From Flavobacterium sp. SH_e (GTDB lineage: Bacteria; Bacteroidota; Bacteroidia; Flavobacteriales; Flavobacteriaceae), in assembly GCF_025717045.1 (NCBI RefSeq), contig NZ_JAOVZN010000006.1:398269-462268 (forward strand): 64,000 nucleotides of DNA, given 5' to 3'. The notes beneath the pieces were generated by a model that did no database searches, had not been told where the DNA came from, and saw nothing but the letters and a program-made list of their open reading frames with translations. Positions within the stretch are counted from its first letter, which is position 1. Each line of letters begins with the position of its first letter. A program made the position numbers and the translations under genes. Shown piece after piece: positions 35,111-45,000 of the stretch.

Positions 35111-36049
35111 TTAACTCAAATGCTCAATCATATCTTTTGTCATCGTTTCCAAATCAAATTTATGATTCCATCCCCAATCTTCTCTTGCTGAAGAATCGTC
35201 AATACTTGCAGGCCAGCTGTCTGCAATTTTCTGACGGAAATCAGGATTGTAGGTAATCTCAAAATCAGGAATATGTTTCTTGATTTCAGCAGCAATTTCA
35301 GTTGGAGTAAAACTCATTGCAGCTAAATTGTACGAAGAATGAATTTTGATTTCTTCAGCTGGTGCTTTCATGATATTGATTGTTGCATCAATTGCATCAT
35401 CCATATACATCATTGGCATTTTGGTTTCAGATGATAAGAAGCATTCGTATTTTTTATCGGCAATAGCTTTATAGAAAATATCAACAGCATAATCAGTAGT
35501 TCCGCCGCCTGGAGGAGTCGACCAGCTAATTAAGCCTGGATAACGAATACTGCGAACATCAACACCATAAATGTTATGATAATATTCGCACCATCTTTCG
35601 CCTGCTTGTTTACTAATTCCGTAAACTGTTGAAGGTTCCATTACAGTATATTGCGGAGTATTTTCTTTTGGAGTTGTTGGTCCAAAAACAGCAATGCTTG
35701 AAGGCCAGAAAATTTTCTGAATCTTTTTAGCTTTAGCTAAATTTAAAACATGAAAAAGCGAATTCATATTCAAATCCCAAGCAAAAGCTGGATTTTTTTC
35801 GGCAGTTGCAGATAAAAGTGCAGCCATCAAATAAACATCTGTGATTTTATGCACTTCAACCAAATGTTCGATCTGATTAAAATCTAAAGCATTGACCACT
35901 TCAAAAGGTCCTGAATTTACAACATCAGTATTTAATTTTCGGATATCAGAAGCGATTACGTTTTCTGTTCCGTATATTTTGCGCAATTTTTGAGTCAGCT
36001 CTGTTCCAATCTGACCGCAAGCGCCAATGATCAATATTTTTGGATTCAT
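35111..36049 (-). CDS. tdh: L-threonine 3-dehydrogenase, epimerase (SDR) type
   Basis: A 312-residue NAD-dependent enzyme, the same length as the characterised Flavobacterium threonine dehydrogenase. MNPKILIIGACGQIGTELT holds the G-x-x-G-x-x-G dinucleotide site. Ser/Tyr/Lys catalysis is seen in WPSSIAVFG and Y143-GIS-K147. The GLISWSTPPGGGTTDYAVDIF segment is characteristic of this threonine-specific branch, against UDP-sugar epimerases. It oxidises L-threonine to 2-amino-3-ketobutyrate, which is then split to glycine and acetyl-CoA. I chose the start at 36049 because an upstream in-frame ATG (36115) precedes the promoter box. It is a single-gene unit. Confidence 0.92.
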   Translation of the reverse strand: MNPKILIIGACGQIGTELTQKLRKIYGTENVIASDIRKLNTDVVNSGPFEVVNALDFNQIEHLVEVHKITDVYLMAALLSATAEKNPAFAWDLNMNSLFHVLNLAKAKKIQKIFWPSSIAVFGPTTPKENTPQYTVMEPSTVYGISKQAGERWCEYYHNIYGVDVRSIRYPGLISWSTPPGGGTTDYAVDIFYKAIADKKYECFLSSETKMPMMYMDDAIDATINIMKAPAEEIKIHSSYNLAAMSFTPTEIAAEIKKHIPDFEITYNPDFRQKIADSWPASIDDSSAREDWGWNHKFDLETMTKDMIEHLS

Positions 36050-36072
36050 TTTTTCCAGGATTTTTAGCGAGA

Positions 36073-36080
36073 CAAATATA
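36073..36080 (-). promoter_or_regulatory. -7 box of tdh
   Basis: TATATTTG on the minus strand, 23 bases before the ATG at 36049. The -33 half is not identified. Confidence 0.5.
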
Positions 36081-36334
36081 ACGTTTTCGCAATTACATCT
36101 GCTTTTTAGAATCATAAATTATTAATTCAGTAAATAAAAAGTTTTTTTGTTGGATTATTCGCTTTTACAAGGGGTGTGTCTTTGTGCCTTTTTATTTTTG
36201 GTATTAAAAGTCATTTTTAATGGAATTAAAATGAAAAAAAACGTCGAATTTGGCTTGATTGGCAACAAAAAAAATAACCTTGATTTATAGAATCTTTAGC
36301 AAAAAACAGAATTCATAATTGTAAATTTACTTCG

Positions 36335-36342
36335 TAACTTTG
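36335..36342 (+). promoter_or_regulatory. -7 box of the lipoprotein-mfd operon
   Basis: TAACTTTG followed by CAGCC, 19 bases before the ATG at 36362. The nearest upstream TTG is 13 bases away, short of the usual spacing. Confidence 0.5.
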
Positions 36343-36361
36343 CAGCCTAACATTTTAATAA

Positions 36362-36970
36362 ATGAAATATAAAATATCTCTTTTTCTGCTTTTGACAACT
36401 GTGTTATTTTCTTGCCAAAATGAAAATGAAAAACGACTTGCAGAAAACGCAAAAGAAGCAAAAAAGAAAGAAGCTATTTTTAATAATATAAATAAAGGAT
36501 GGACTTTTCTAGACGAGCCAATTAACGAAATTTCAGAATCACAATTAAACTCGTGGACAGAGTGGCGTGAATTTATGAAAGAGATTGGCGAGAAGCCAAG
36601 AAAAACAATTGGCGCATTTCAGAAAAAGTCGGCTGCGATTTCTAAAAAAGCAATGGCGTTGAATGATAATATTCCAGCGCAATTTAATCAGCCACAGATA
36701 AAAAGCCGTATTTCTATTTTAATTACCAAAATCAAAATGCTGGATTTATTTATTCACTTAAGTAAAATTCCAGATGATAAAGTGGTTTTTTTAATTCAAG
36801 AAATCAATAAAGAGCTGATTTCGTTAGAAAGGCAAATGGACAAAATTGTTGAAAAAGCTAAAATACCAAAAGAAGAAGGAGAAGCAGATTTCCTTAGAAT
36901 GTTAGACACAACACGTGCAATTCCGAGTTCTGCGCCACCATTAGATCCAAATAAACCAAGAATTGAGTAA
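36362..36970 (+). CDS. Helical lipoprotein upstream of mfd
   Basis: A 202-residue lipoprotein: MKYKISLFLLLTTVLFSC gives the lipid cysteine at 18, followed by QNENEKRL. The mature chain is largely helical with charged heptads (LAENAKEAKKKEA, and LIQEINKELISLERQMDKIVEKA) and ends in a proline-rich tail (SSAPPLDPNKPRIE). I do not recognise a named family. Its last eight bases overlap the first bases of mfd, so translation of the two is probably coupled. A link between an envelope lipoprotein and a DNA-repair helicase is most likely transcriptional convenience. Confidence 0.8.
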   Translation: MKYKISLFLLLTTVLFSCQNENEKRLAENAKEAKKKEAIFNNINKGWTFLDEPINEISESQLNSWTEWREFMKEIGEKPRKTIGAFQKKSAAISKKAMALNDNIPAQFNQPQIKSRISILITKIKMLDLFIHLSKIPDDKVVFLIQEINKELISLERQMDKIVEKAKIPKEEGEADFLRMLDTTRAIPSSAPPLDPNKPRIE

Positions 36971-39900
36971 GAACGCCTTATATACAACCTACGATAATCT
37001 GCCGAAAGCGCAGCAGATTGCAACAAGTTTACTGGAAGGGAATCAGATAAAAATGAACCTTAGCGGTTTGTTGGGATCTGCAGTTTCGTTCATAATACGA
37101 TCTGTTTTCAGAAAAACGGAACTTCCATTTTTAATTGTTTTAGATAATAAAGAAGAAGCGGCTTATTATTTAAATGATTTGGAGCAAATGATTGGAGAGC
37201 AAGATGTTTTGTTTTATCCAGCATCTTTTCGTCGTCCGTATCAGATTGATGAAACCGATAATGCGAATGTTTTGCTTCGTGCTGAGGTTTTAAATAGAAT
37301 CAATTCAAGAAAAAAAACAGCCGTAATTGTTACCTATCCAGAAGCGCTTTTTGAGAAAGTGGTTACGAGAAGAGAACTCGATAAAAACACACTGAAAGTT
37401 GCTTTGAATGATAAAATTTCCATTGATTTTATCAACGAAGTTTTGTTCGAATACGAATTCAAAAGAGTAGATTTCATTACAGAACCTGGCGAATTTTCAG
37501 TTCGTGGAGGAATTGTAGACGTTTTTTCTTTTTCAAATGATCATCCTTACAGAATTGAGTTTTTTGGAAATGAAGTAGACAGTATCCGAACTTTTGATGT
37601 CGAGACGCAATTGTCTGTTGAAACACACAAAAAAATCACGATTATCCCGAATGTAGAGAACAAACTTTTTCAGGAAAATCGAGAGAGCTTTTTAGATTAT
37701 ATTGCCGAAAAAACGGTTCTTTTTATTCAAAATACAGACGGATTGTTTAGTCAGTTAGACAAACAATTTGCAAGAGCAGAAGAAGCTTTTGAGAAACTTT
37801 CGAAAGAAATAAAACATGCTACGCCAGAACAATTGTTTTTAAATCAGGCGTCATTTATAAAAAGATCTTTAGATTTTTCAATTGTAGAATTGGCTTCAAG
37901 ACCAGTTTATAAAACAACTAAGAAATTCGAATTTCATATTCAGCCTCAACCTTCATTCAATAAACAATTTGATTTATTGCTGAATAATCTGAGCGATAAT
38001 CATTTTAACGGATACATAAATTATTTATTCTGTTCGAATGATACGCAGGCAAAACGTTTTCATGATATTTTTGAAAGTTTAGACGAAGCCAATTCAGAAA
38101 ACATCAGAAAGCAATATAATACAATCGTATTGCCTTTGTACCAAGGTTTTATTGATGAGGAAAATCAGATAACGGCTTATACCGATCACCAGATTTTTGA
38201 GCGTTATCATAAATTCAATATCAAAAATGGTTATTCGAAAAAACAAAATATTACACTTAAAGAATTAACCGCACTTTCTGTTGGAGATTATGTAACACAC
38301 ATAGATCACGGAATCGGGAAGTTTGGCGGTTTGCAAAAAATTCAGGTTGAAGGCAAAACGCAGGAAGCCATAAAATTGGTTTATGCCGATAATGATATTG
38401 TGTATGTGAGCATTCACTCGCTTCATAAAATCTCAAAATACAACGGAAAAGACGGGACACCTCCGAAAATTTACAAATTAGGATCGAACGCTTGGAAGGT
38501 TTTAAAACAAAAAACCAAAGCGCGTGTCAAACATATTGCCTTCAATTTGATTCAGTTGTATGCAAAACGCCGTTTAGAAAAAGGTTTTCAGTTTGCGCCA
38601 GACAGTTATCTTCAAAACGAATTAGAAAGTTCGTTTATTTACGAAGATACGCCAGACCAAATGAAATCAACGGCGGAAGTAAAAGCCGATATGGAAAGCG
38701 ATCGTCCAATGGATCGTTTGGTTTGTGGTGATGTTGGTTTCGGAAAAACTGAGGTTGCGATTCGTGCTGCTTTTAAAGCTGTTGATAATAGCAAACAAGT
38801 GGCAGTTTTGGTTCCAACAACGATTTTGGCTTATCAGCATTATAGAACTTTCTCAGAACGTTTAAAAGATATGCCGGTTTCAATTGGTTACTTAAACCGA
38901 TTTAGAACGGCAAAACAAAAAACGCAAACCTTAAAAGATTTAGCTGAAGGAAAACTCGATATCGTAATTGGAACACATCAATTAGTTAATAAAAATGTAG
39001 TTTTTAAAGACCTTGGTTTATTAATTGTGGATGAGGAACAAAAGTTTGGTGTAAACGTAAAAGATAAATTGAAAACCATCGCAGCAAATGTTGATACGTT
39101 AACTTTGACGGCAACGCCAATTCCGAGAACGCTTCAATTTTCGTTAATGGCAGCGCGAGATTTATCGGTAATTACAACGCCTCCGCCAAATCGTTATCCG
39201 ATAGAAACAAATGTTGTTGGTTTTAATGAAGAGATAATTCGTGATGCGATTTCGTATGAAATTCAAAGAAACGGACAGGTTTTCTTCATCAATAACCGAA
39301 TCGAAAATATAAAAGAAGTGGCAGGAATGATTCAGCGTTTGGTTCCAAATGCAAGAGTCGGAATTGGCCACGGACAAATGGACGGAGCCAAACTGGAAGA
39401 ATTGATGTTAGGTTTCATGAACGGAGATTTTGATGTTTTGGTCGCAACCACAATCATCGAAAGCGGATTGGACGTTCCAAATGCCAACACGATTTTCATC
39501 AACAATGCCAACAATTTCGGATTGTCAGATTTGCATCAAATGCGTGGACGAGTAGGGCGTAGCAATAAAAAAGCGTTCTGTTATTTCATTTGTCCGCCAT
39601 ATTCATCAATGACTGAAGATGCGAGAAAACGTATTCAGGCATTGGAACAATTCAGTGAATTGGGAAGCGGTTTCAATATTGCCATGAAAGATCTTGAAAT
39701 TCGTGGAGCAGGAGATTTATTAGGTGGTGAACAAAGTGGTTTCATTAATGAAATTGGTTTTGATACTTACCAAAAAATCATGAATGAAGCGATTGAAGAA
39801 TTGAAGGAAAACGAATTCAAAGATTTATATCCTGAAGAAAATGACATCGATACAAAAGAATACGTAAAAGACATTCAGATTGATGCCGATTTTGAGCTTT

Positions 39901-40328
39901 TATTTCCAGATGAATATATCAATAACGTTTCGGAACGTTTGGTTTTATACAACGAATTAGGCGCTATAAAAGACGAAGCTGGTTTACAGGAATTTGAGAA
40001 AAAACTAATAGACCGTTTCGGACCATTGCCAAAACCAGCTGTTGCGTTACTAAACAGTATTAGAATTAAATGGATTGCAACGAAAGTCGGAATTGAGAAA
40101 TTAGTCTTGAAACAAGGTAAAATGATTGGATATTTCGTTTCAGACCAACAATCTGATTATTACCAGTCTGCAAAATTCAGAAAAGTTTTAAACTTTGTCC
40201 AAAAGCAAAGCACGCTCTGCAAAATGAAAGAAAAACAAACCGTAAACGGATTACGTTTATTGTTGACTTTTGAAAATGTGAAGTCTATAAAACGTGCGCT
40301 GGAATTGATGGAGTTGTTTGAAGAGTAA
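36963..40328 (+). CDS. mfd: Transcription-repair coupling factor Mfd
   Basis: A 1121-residue DNA translocase that removes stalled RNA polymerase and recruits UvrA. The order is: UvrB-like N-terminal module (PASFRRPYQIDETDNANVLLR, EPGEFSVRGGIVDVF); RNA-polymerase-interaction domain near residues 435-500 (LSVGDYVTHIDHGIGKFGGL); helicase domain 1 with Walker A GDVGFGKTE (~589) and the DEEQ box (~690); helicase domain 2 with TTIIESGLDVPNAN and QMRGRVGRS; and a C-terminal TRCF domain. The start is TTG, inside the end of the previous gene, and reads M-S-K-N-A-L-Y as in relatives. No ATG lies close by in frame. Length is near that of E. coli Mfd (1148). Confidence 0.97.
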   Translation: MSKNALYTTYDNLPKAQQIATSLLEGNQIKMNLSGLLGSAVSFIIRSVFRKTELPFLIVLDNKEEAAYYLNDLEQMIGEQDVLFYPASFRRPYQIDETDNANVLLRAEVLNRINSRKKTAVIVTYPEALFEKVVTRRELDKNTLKVALNDKISIDFINEVLFEYEFKRVDFITEPGEFSVRGGIVDVFSFSNDHPYRIEFFGNEVDSIRTFDVETQLSVETHKKITIIPNVENKLFQENRESFLDYIAEKTVLFIQNTDGLFSQLDKQFARAEEAFEKLSKEIKHATPEQLFLNQASFIKRSLDFSIVELASRPVYKTTKKFEFHIQPQPSFNKQFDLLLNNLSDNHFNGYINYLFCSNDTQAKRFHDIFESLDEANSENIRKQYNTIVLPLYQGFIDEENQITAYTDHQIFERYHKFNIKNGYSKKQNITLKELTALSVGDYVTHIDHGIGKFGGLQKIQVEGKTQEAIKLVYADNDIVYVSIHSLHKISKYNGKDGTPPKIYKLGSNAWKVLKQKTKARVKHIAFNLIQLYAKRRLEKGFQFAPDSYLQNELESSFIYEDTPDQMKSTAEVKADMESDRPMDRLVCGDVGFGKTEVAIRAAFKAVDNSKQVAVLVPTTILAYQHYRTFSERLKDMPVSIGYLNRFRTAKQKTQTLKDLAEGKLDIVIGTHQLVNKNVVFKDLGLLIVDEEQKFGVNVKDKLKTIAANVDTLTLTATPIPRTLQFSLMAARDLSVITTPPPNRYPIETNVVGFNEEIIRDAISYEIQRNGQVFFINNRIENIKEVAGMIQRLVPNARVGIGHGQMDGAKLEELMLGFMNGDFDVLVATTIIESGLDVPNANTIFINNANNFGLSDLHQMRGRVGRSNKKAFCYFICPPYSSMTEDARKRIQALEQFSELGSGFNIAMKDLEIRGAGDLLGGEQSGFINEIGFDTYQKIMNEAIEELKENEFKDLYPEENDIDTKEYVKDIQIDADFELLFPDEYINNVSERLVLYNELGAIKDEAGLQEFEKKLIDRFGPLPKPAVALLNSIRIKWIATKVGIEKLVLKQGKMIGYFVSDQQSDYYQSAKFRKVLNFVQKQSTLCKMKEKQTVNGLRLLLTFENVKSIKRALELMELFEE

Positions 40329-40368
40329 TATTTAAGTTAATTATTCTGTGTTAAATCAGTTTTATTAT

Positions 40369-41235
40369 ATGAGTAAAAAAATTAGAATATTTTATTGTTT
40401 GATTTTAATTATTGTTTGCAGTTGTAGTTCTGATAATTCAACAGAGAATGATCCAAATTTAAACAAAGGATTATTAAAATCTGTAGATTCTGGAAAGGAT
40501 GGTAAAGAAGAATATGAATATGAAAATGGATATTTAATTAAAGTAATTCCTAACATACCAGGAATGATGATAACGGAATATCGTTATGCGTATAATAATA
40601 AAGGGAAACTTATAGCTTCAACAGCTTTAATAGCAAATGAAAAACTGAAAAGTTCTTATTCTTATGATGCCAAGGATAGATTAATTAAAGTAATTAAAGA
40701 GGGTACGGCTGATTATTCAGTATTAGAATATTTTTTGGATAAAATTATTGTAAAAAATCATATTGAAACAACATCTAATAAAACTAAAGATTTACTTTCT
40801 GAAGTATATACTGATAATAAAGGAAGAATAATTAAAACGGTTCAAATACCTCCTTCTAATTTTGATGAGTATTTAATTAAGGAGTTTAAATATGATAGTA
40901 AGGGTAATATTGTACAGGTTATAAATAGTGGAAATACAAATCAAGATCCTGATTTAATTATTGATTATGAATACGACAACAAAAAGAACCCTGAATATTT
41001 AAGTTATAAATATTATAATGAGAGTCTTTATTATTGGATGTTTAGTAATACCAATTCAATAATTGCTATGTCACCTAACAATATTGTTTCAATAAAAAGT
41101 TCTACGAGTTTTGTGATAAAGGAGATAACTTATAATAAGGATGATTTTCCAATTAATATTATTCATTCTGCTTATCAGGGAAGTTCATCTACACCTTCAT
41201 CAACAAGTACCAAAACGTATCAATATTATGAATAA
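40369..41235 (+). CDS. YD-repeat-like lipoprotein
   Basis: A 288-residue lipoprotein. The start at 40369 opens a lipoprotein signal (MSKKIRIFYCLILIIVCSC, lipid cysteine 19, then SSDN), whereas an upstream GTG adds only seven residues. The mature protein is made of short hairpin units such as YEYENGYLIKV, YRYAYNNKGKLI, YSYDAKDRLIKV, FKYDSKGNIVQV and YEYDNKKNPEYL, the YD style found in RHS and cell-wall proteins. It resembles the secreted protein at 7336-8193 in style and length. No toxin or enzyme domain is seen. It follows mfd by 40 bases and could be read from that transcript. Confidence 0.75.
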   Translation: MSKKIRIFYCLILIIVCSCSSDNSTENDPNLNKGLLKSVDSGKDGKEEYEYENGYLIKVIPNIPGMMITEYRYAYNNKGKLIASTALIANEKLKSSYSYDAKDRLIKVIKEGTADYSVLEYFLDKIIVKNHIETTSNKTKDLLSEVYTDNKGRIIKTVQIPPSNFDEYLIKEFKYDSKGNIVQVINSGNTNQDPDLIIDYEYDNKKNPEYLSYKYYNESLYYWMFSNTNSIIAMSPNNIVSIKSSTSFVIKEITYNKDDFPINIIHSAYQGSSSTPSSTSTKTYQYYE

Positions 41236-41381
41236 AAAGTGATGAAATAGGAAAGGGTGAAAATTTTTCATCGTTGCTCGAAATTTGATAAAAAAAATTA
41301 AGCTTTCTTTATCTTTTATTTAAGAAAAATCTTAGAACTAAAAAGTTTTCTTTGAAGCAAAATTTTCAAAGACAACTTTAC

Positions 41382-41936
41382 ATGCAAAATCAATTTATTC
41401 TTCTATTTTTATTTTTAGGATTAACTTCAATCTTTGCTCAGGCACAAGATAAAATTGTTTTTAAAGATTCTTTAAAATCTGAAACAATTGATCCATTACG
41501 TCCGGCAAAAGCAGCATTTTATTCTGCGGTCTTGCCAGGTTTAGGGCAAATTTACAATAAGAAATACTGGAAACTTCCTTTAGTTTATGGTGCAATTGGT
41601 ACAAGTACTTATTTGTATATCGACAATCAAAAAAAATATAATATTTACAGAGATGAATACAAAAGCAGACTAGAAGGCATAGAAAGTGATTCGCAATTTC
41701 TTGCTGGATTAAGCGAAAGCCAATTGATTTCTGCACAAAAACAGTTTCAAAGAAACAGAGATTTATCTGCTTTGTTTATGGTAGGTTTTTATGTTTTAAA
41801 TATTATTGATGCTAATATTGATGCAGCATTGTCACAGTTTAATGTAAGCGAAAAACTAGCTTTTAAACCATCATTAAATAAAAATGAAATAAGCTCAGAG
41901 AATAATTTCGGATTTGCTCTAAATTATACTTTTTAA
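41382..41936 (+). CDS. DUF5683 domain protein
   Basis: A 184-residue protein. I chose the ATG at 41382 because it gives a signal peptide (MQNQFILLFLFLGLTSIFAQAQ). PAKAAFYSAVLPGLGQIYNKKYWKLPLVYGA is the DUF5683 core, with a conserved G-L-G-Q-x-Y-N-K turn between two amphipathic or membrane-associated segments. A second hydrophobic segment, LSALFMVGFYVLNIIDANIDA, follows near residues 125-145. The family is widespread in Bacteroidetes, often near the ParB/DapB genes as I recall, but its function is unknown. A family A inverted repeat lies between it and the convergent amylase gene. Confidence 0.82.
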   Translation: MQNQFILLFLFLGLTSIFAQAQDKIVFKDSLKSETIDPLRPAKAAFYSAVLPGLGQIYNKKYWKLPLVYGAIGTSTYLYIDNQKKYNIYRDEYKSRLEGIESDSQFLAGLSESQLISAQKQFQRNRDLSALFMVGFYVLNIIDANIDAALSQFNVSEKLAFKPSLNKNEISSENNFGFALNYTF

Positions 41937-41946
41937 GAAAAAAATT

Positions 41947-41993
41947 GCCACGAACTCACGAATTTACTTGGAATTAATTTTTGAATTCGTGGC
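41947..41993. repeat. Intergenic inverted repeat, family A, second copy
   Basis: GCCACGAACTCACGAATT on the left and GAATTCGTGGC on the right, with T and A runs outside. Its place between convergent genes suits a two-way terminator. Confidence 0.8.
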
Positions 41994-42001
41994 AAAAAAA
42001 A

Positions 42002-45000
42002 TTATTTAACAATCAGTTTTTTTGTCACATTAAAATTTTTGGAAACAATATTTACAATATAAATTCCTGAAGATAAATGATGATTAACTTGTCCTGAAGA
42101 AGAAAGTCTTTGATTTAAAACAGTTCTTCCGTTTAAATCAGAAACGAAAATTTCAGCATCTCCGTTTGTTAATTCAGGCATTAAAATATGAAATTCATTG
42201 TTTGTTGCTGGATTCGGATAAATACCAATTACAGGTTCAGCTGTAGAAGCTTCTTCAATATTTAATGCTGCTTTTGAAGTTCCAACAGTTGTTGGTTCTA
42301 ATTGCCATTGTGCACTGTACCAGCCATCTTGTGAATTTCCGTATTGAGCAGAACCAGTTTGGTTTTCGATATGAATAATATTTCCTGTCTGCCATTTGTT
42401 TCTTAAACGAGTCCAAGTTCCGTCGATATAATCGCTTGACCACTGCGCACTCCAGAAAGTAGTATCGGTGATATTACACTGTACATTTCCTGTTTGGCCT
42501 TCGATATTCATTAATTCGCCAGTTGCCACATTTTTCAAAACAAAATAAGTTGCGTCAATTGCAATTTTTTGCCATTTATAATTGTTGCCTGAAACGGTTG
42601 TTCCGTAACCAACATTTGTTCCTGCATCAGATAAATAAGCACCAGTCCATCTGTTTTTGATCGTGTAATAATTTCCTCCTCCAGAAGCTGTTGTAACCGA
42701 TACTAAACAAGTACTAGTTTTACTTCCATCAACAGTTGTAACGGTAATTGTCGCTGTTCCATTCGCTACAGCGGTAACTAAACCAGAAGTATTTACAGTG
42801 GCAACAGCAGTATTATTTGAGCTGAAAGTCACCGATTTGTTTGTTGCATTAGCAGGAAGAATAGTAGGAGTAAGTTGTTGCGTTCCGCCAACATTTAACG
42901 AAGCTGTTGATGGACTCAAACTTACACTTGTAACCGCAACACCCGTTCCTGGGTTCGAATCGTACCAAGCATTGCTCATATACCAGCCATCTTTATCTCT
43001 GCTTAAATCGGCAGTTTGATTGGTTCCGTCGTTGAAGATTAAATTGGTTGAAGTTACGTTTGTAAACGTATAACTGTACCAGCCATTTCCAGCATCGGTC
43101 ATATTTACTCCAGGCCAGTTTACAGTTGCTAAAACTCCAGTTGGAAGAGTATTCCAATAATAGATTTTAATTCCAGTTCCCCAGTTTGATGGTTTATAGA
43201 AATATACCGTAAAATTAGTATTCGGATTTACTGTAATAGTTGCCGTTGCTGTTTTATTTCCGTCTTGCGTAGTGGCTGTAATCGTTGCTGTTCCGGCAGA
43301 GACCGCTGTTACAAGTCCGCTTGAATTTACTGTTGCAATTGCCGTATTACTTGATGACCATGTAACTGTTTTATTTGTGGCATTCGCTGGCGAAATTGTC
43401 GCAGAAAGCTGTTGTGTGTTTCCAGCATATAGACTTGCAGAAGCTGGAGAAACGGCTACAGAAGAAACAGGAATTGTAGCAACAGTTATTGCAGAAGTAG
43501 CTGTTTTATTTCCGTCAACGGTTTTTACGGTTATAGTTGCTGTACCTGCTGCAACTGCTGTAACCAATCCAGAAGCATTTACCGTTGCAACTGCTGTATT
43601 GCTCGATGTCCAAGTTACGTTTTGATTGGTTGCATTTGCGGGAGCAATAGTTGCATTTAATTGCTGAGTAGTTCCTAAACCAGCAGTTGCTGTTGTTGGA
43701 CTAACCGAAACGCCTGTAACCGCTACAACAGGCGCATTTGTATTGGTTAAAACCAAATATTCGAAAGCAGCAAAATTCCGTGTAGCGCCAGTAGTTAAAG
43801 TTACCGAAGCATTGTTGTTATACGGATTTACATAAGTTCCCGCTAAAGCAGCCGGAATTACATATGATTTAGAAGCATTTCTCAAATTCGACATTACGAT
43901 TACTTTTTCTGAACCTAATGTTTTGGTAAAAATGCTAATATCATCATTCGCATAAGTCGTTAAATCTCCACGTCTGATAGCTGCGCTTGAAGTTCTGAAA
44001 TTTAAGATTTTGGCGAAATCAGCAGCGGCAGTTGGATTTTGTGACCAGTTGAATTTAAAGCCAGTCCAAGGCCAGTCAGTTTTTGGTTCGTAGTCGATTT
44101 CCTGTCCGCTCATTAAAAAAGGAACACCTTTCATATAAGCTGAAACTAAGAAATTAGCAACAATTCCGTTATGATTTTTAAATGCTACGAATGGTCTTCT
44201 TACACCGTCATCATTGGTGTAAGTATCATGGTTTCCAGTGTATCGAACAATTTGCTGATTTCCTGTCGCTTTAGCATATTCGTAAGTACTTTGATCTTGA
44301 AGTCTTTGAGAAACGGGTCCTCCATTAGCAATATCATATAAACCGCTATGAAACCATCTATCTCCATAATTCATGTCAAAACCAACCTGAAAGTTTTCTT
44401 GTCTGTCACCTTCGGCTAGCATTAATAAGTTGTGAGAAGTTATGCTTCGAAGATTTGAATTCACTTCTGACCAAAAATCTAAAGGAGGATTATTAGCATA
44501 ATCGCAACGGTAACCATCAATATTGGCTGCGAAAACCCAGTAGCGCATAGCGTCTTTTATAGCTGCTCGTGTAGCTGAACTATTAAGATCAAGCGCAGCA
44601 ATATCAGAGAAGTTTCCTAATTGCTGAATGGTTGTTCCAGTTCGTTTGTAATATTCAGGATGAGAAACGGTCCATCCGTGATCCCATGAAGTTCCGTTGA
44701 TGGCGATATCTAAAATTACCGCCATTCCGCGGCTGTGAGCGCCATCAACCAAAGTTCTTAAATCGGCAAGCGAACCATATTCGGAACCGACAGCTTTAAA
44801 ATCTTTGATGCAATAGGGCGAAGCCGAACTTCGGGAATCTGTGCCGTGGGGAAAAATCGGCATTAAATAAATAACATTGGTGCCAAGTGCTTTTATATTG
44901 TCTAATCGGGCGGTTACTCCGGCTAAATCTCCGTTGGCACTAAACGGACGAATATGCACCTGGTACATGTTGATATCTCTCGTATCAGGAACACCAGCGA

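Larger units (their letters stand above)
36050..36361. other. Divergent intergenic region between tdh and the lipoprotein-mfd operon
   Basis: About 310 bases with no supported gene. It holds the tdh -7 box at the left and the TAACTTTG box of the plus-strand operon at the right. The middle is AT-rich with poly-A runs and nothing I recognise. Confidence 0.6.

Noticed and set aside
43272..43625. Long plus-strand open frame opposite the amylase BIG2 repeats
   Set aside because: It mirrors a real minus-strand gene whose Ala/Val/Thr-rich repeats keep the complementary frame open. The translation (EVAVLFPST-type repeats) has no family look and follows the BIG2 repeat period.
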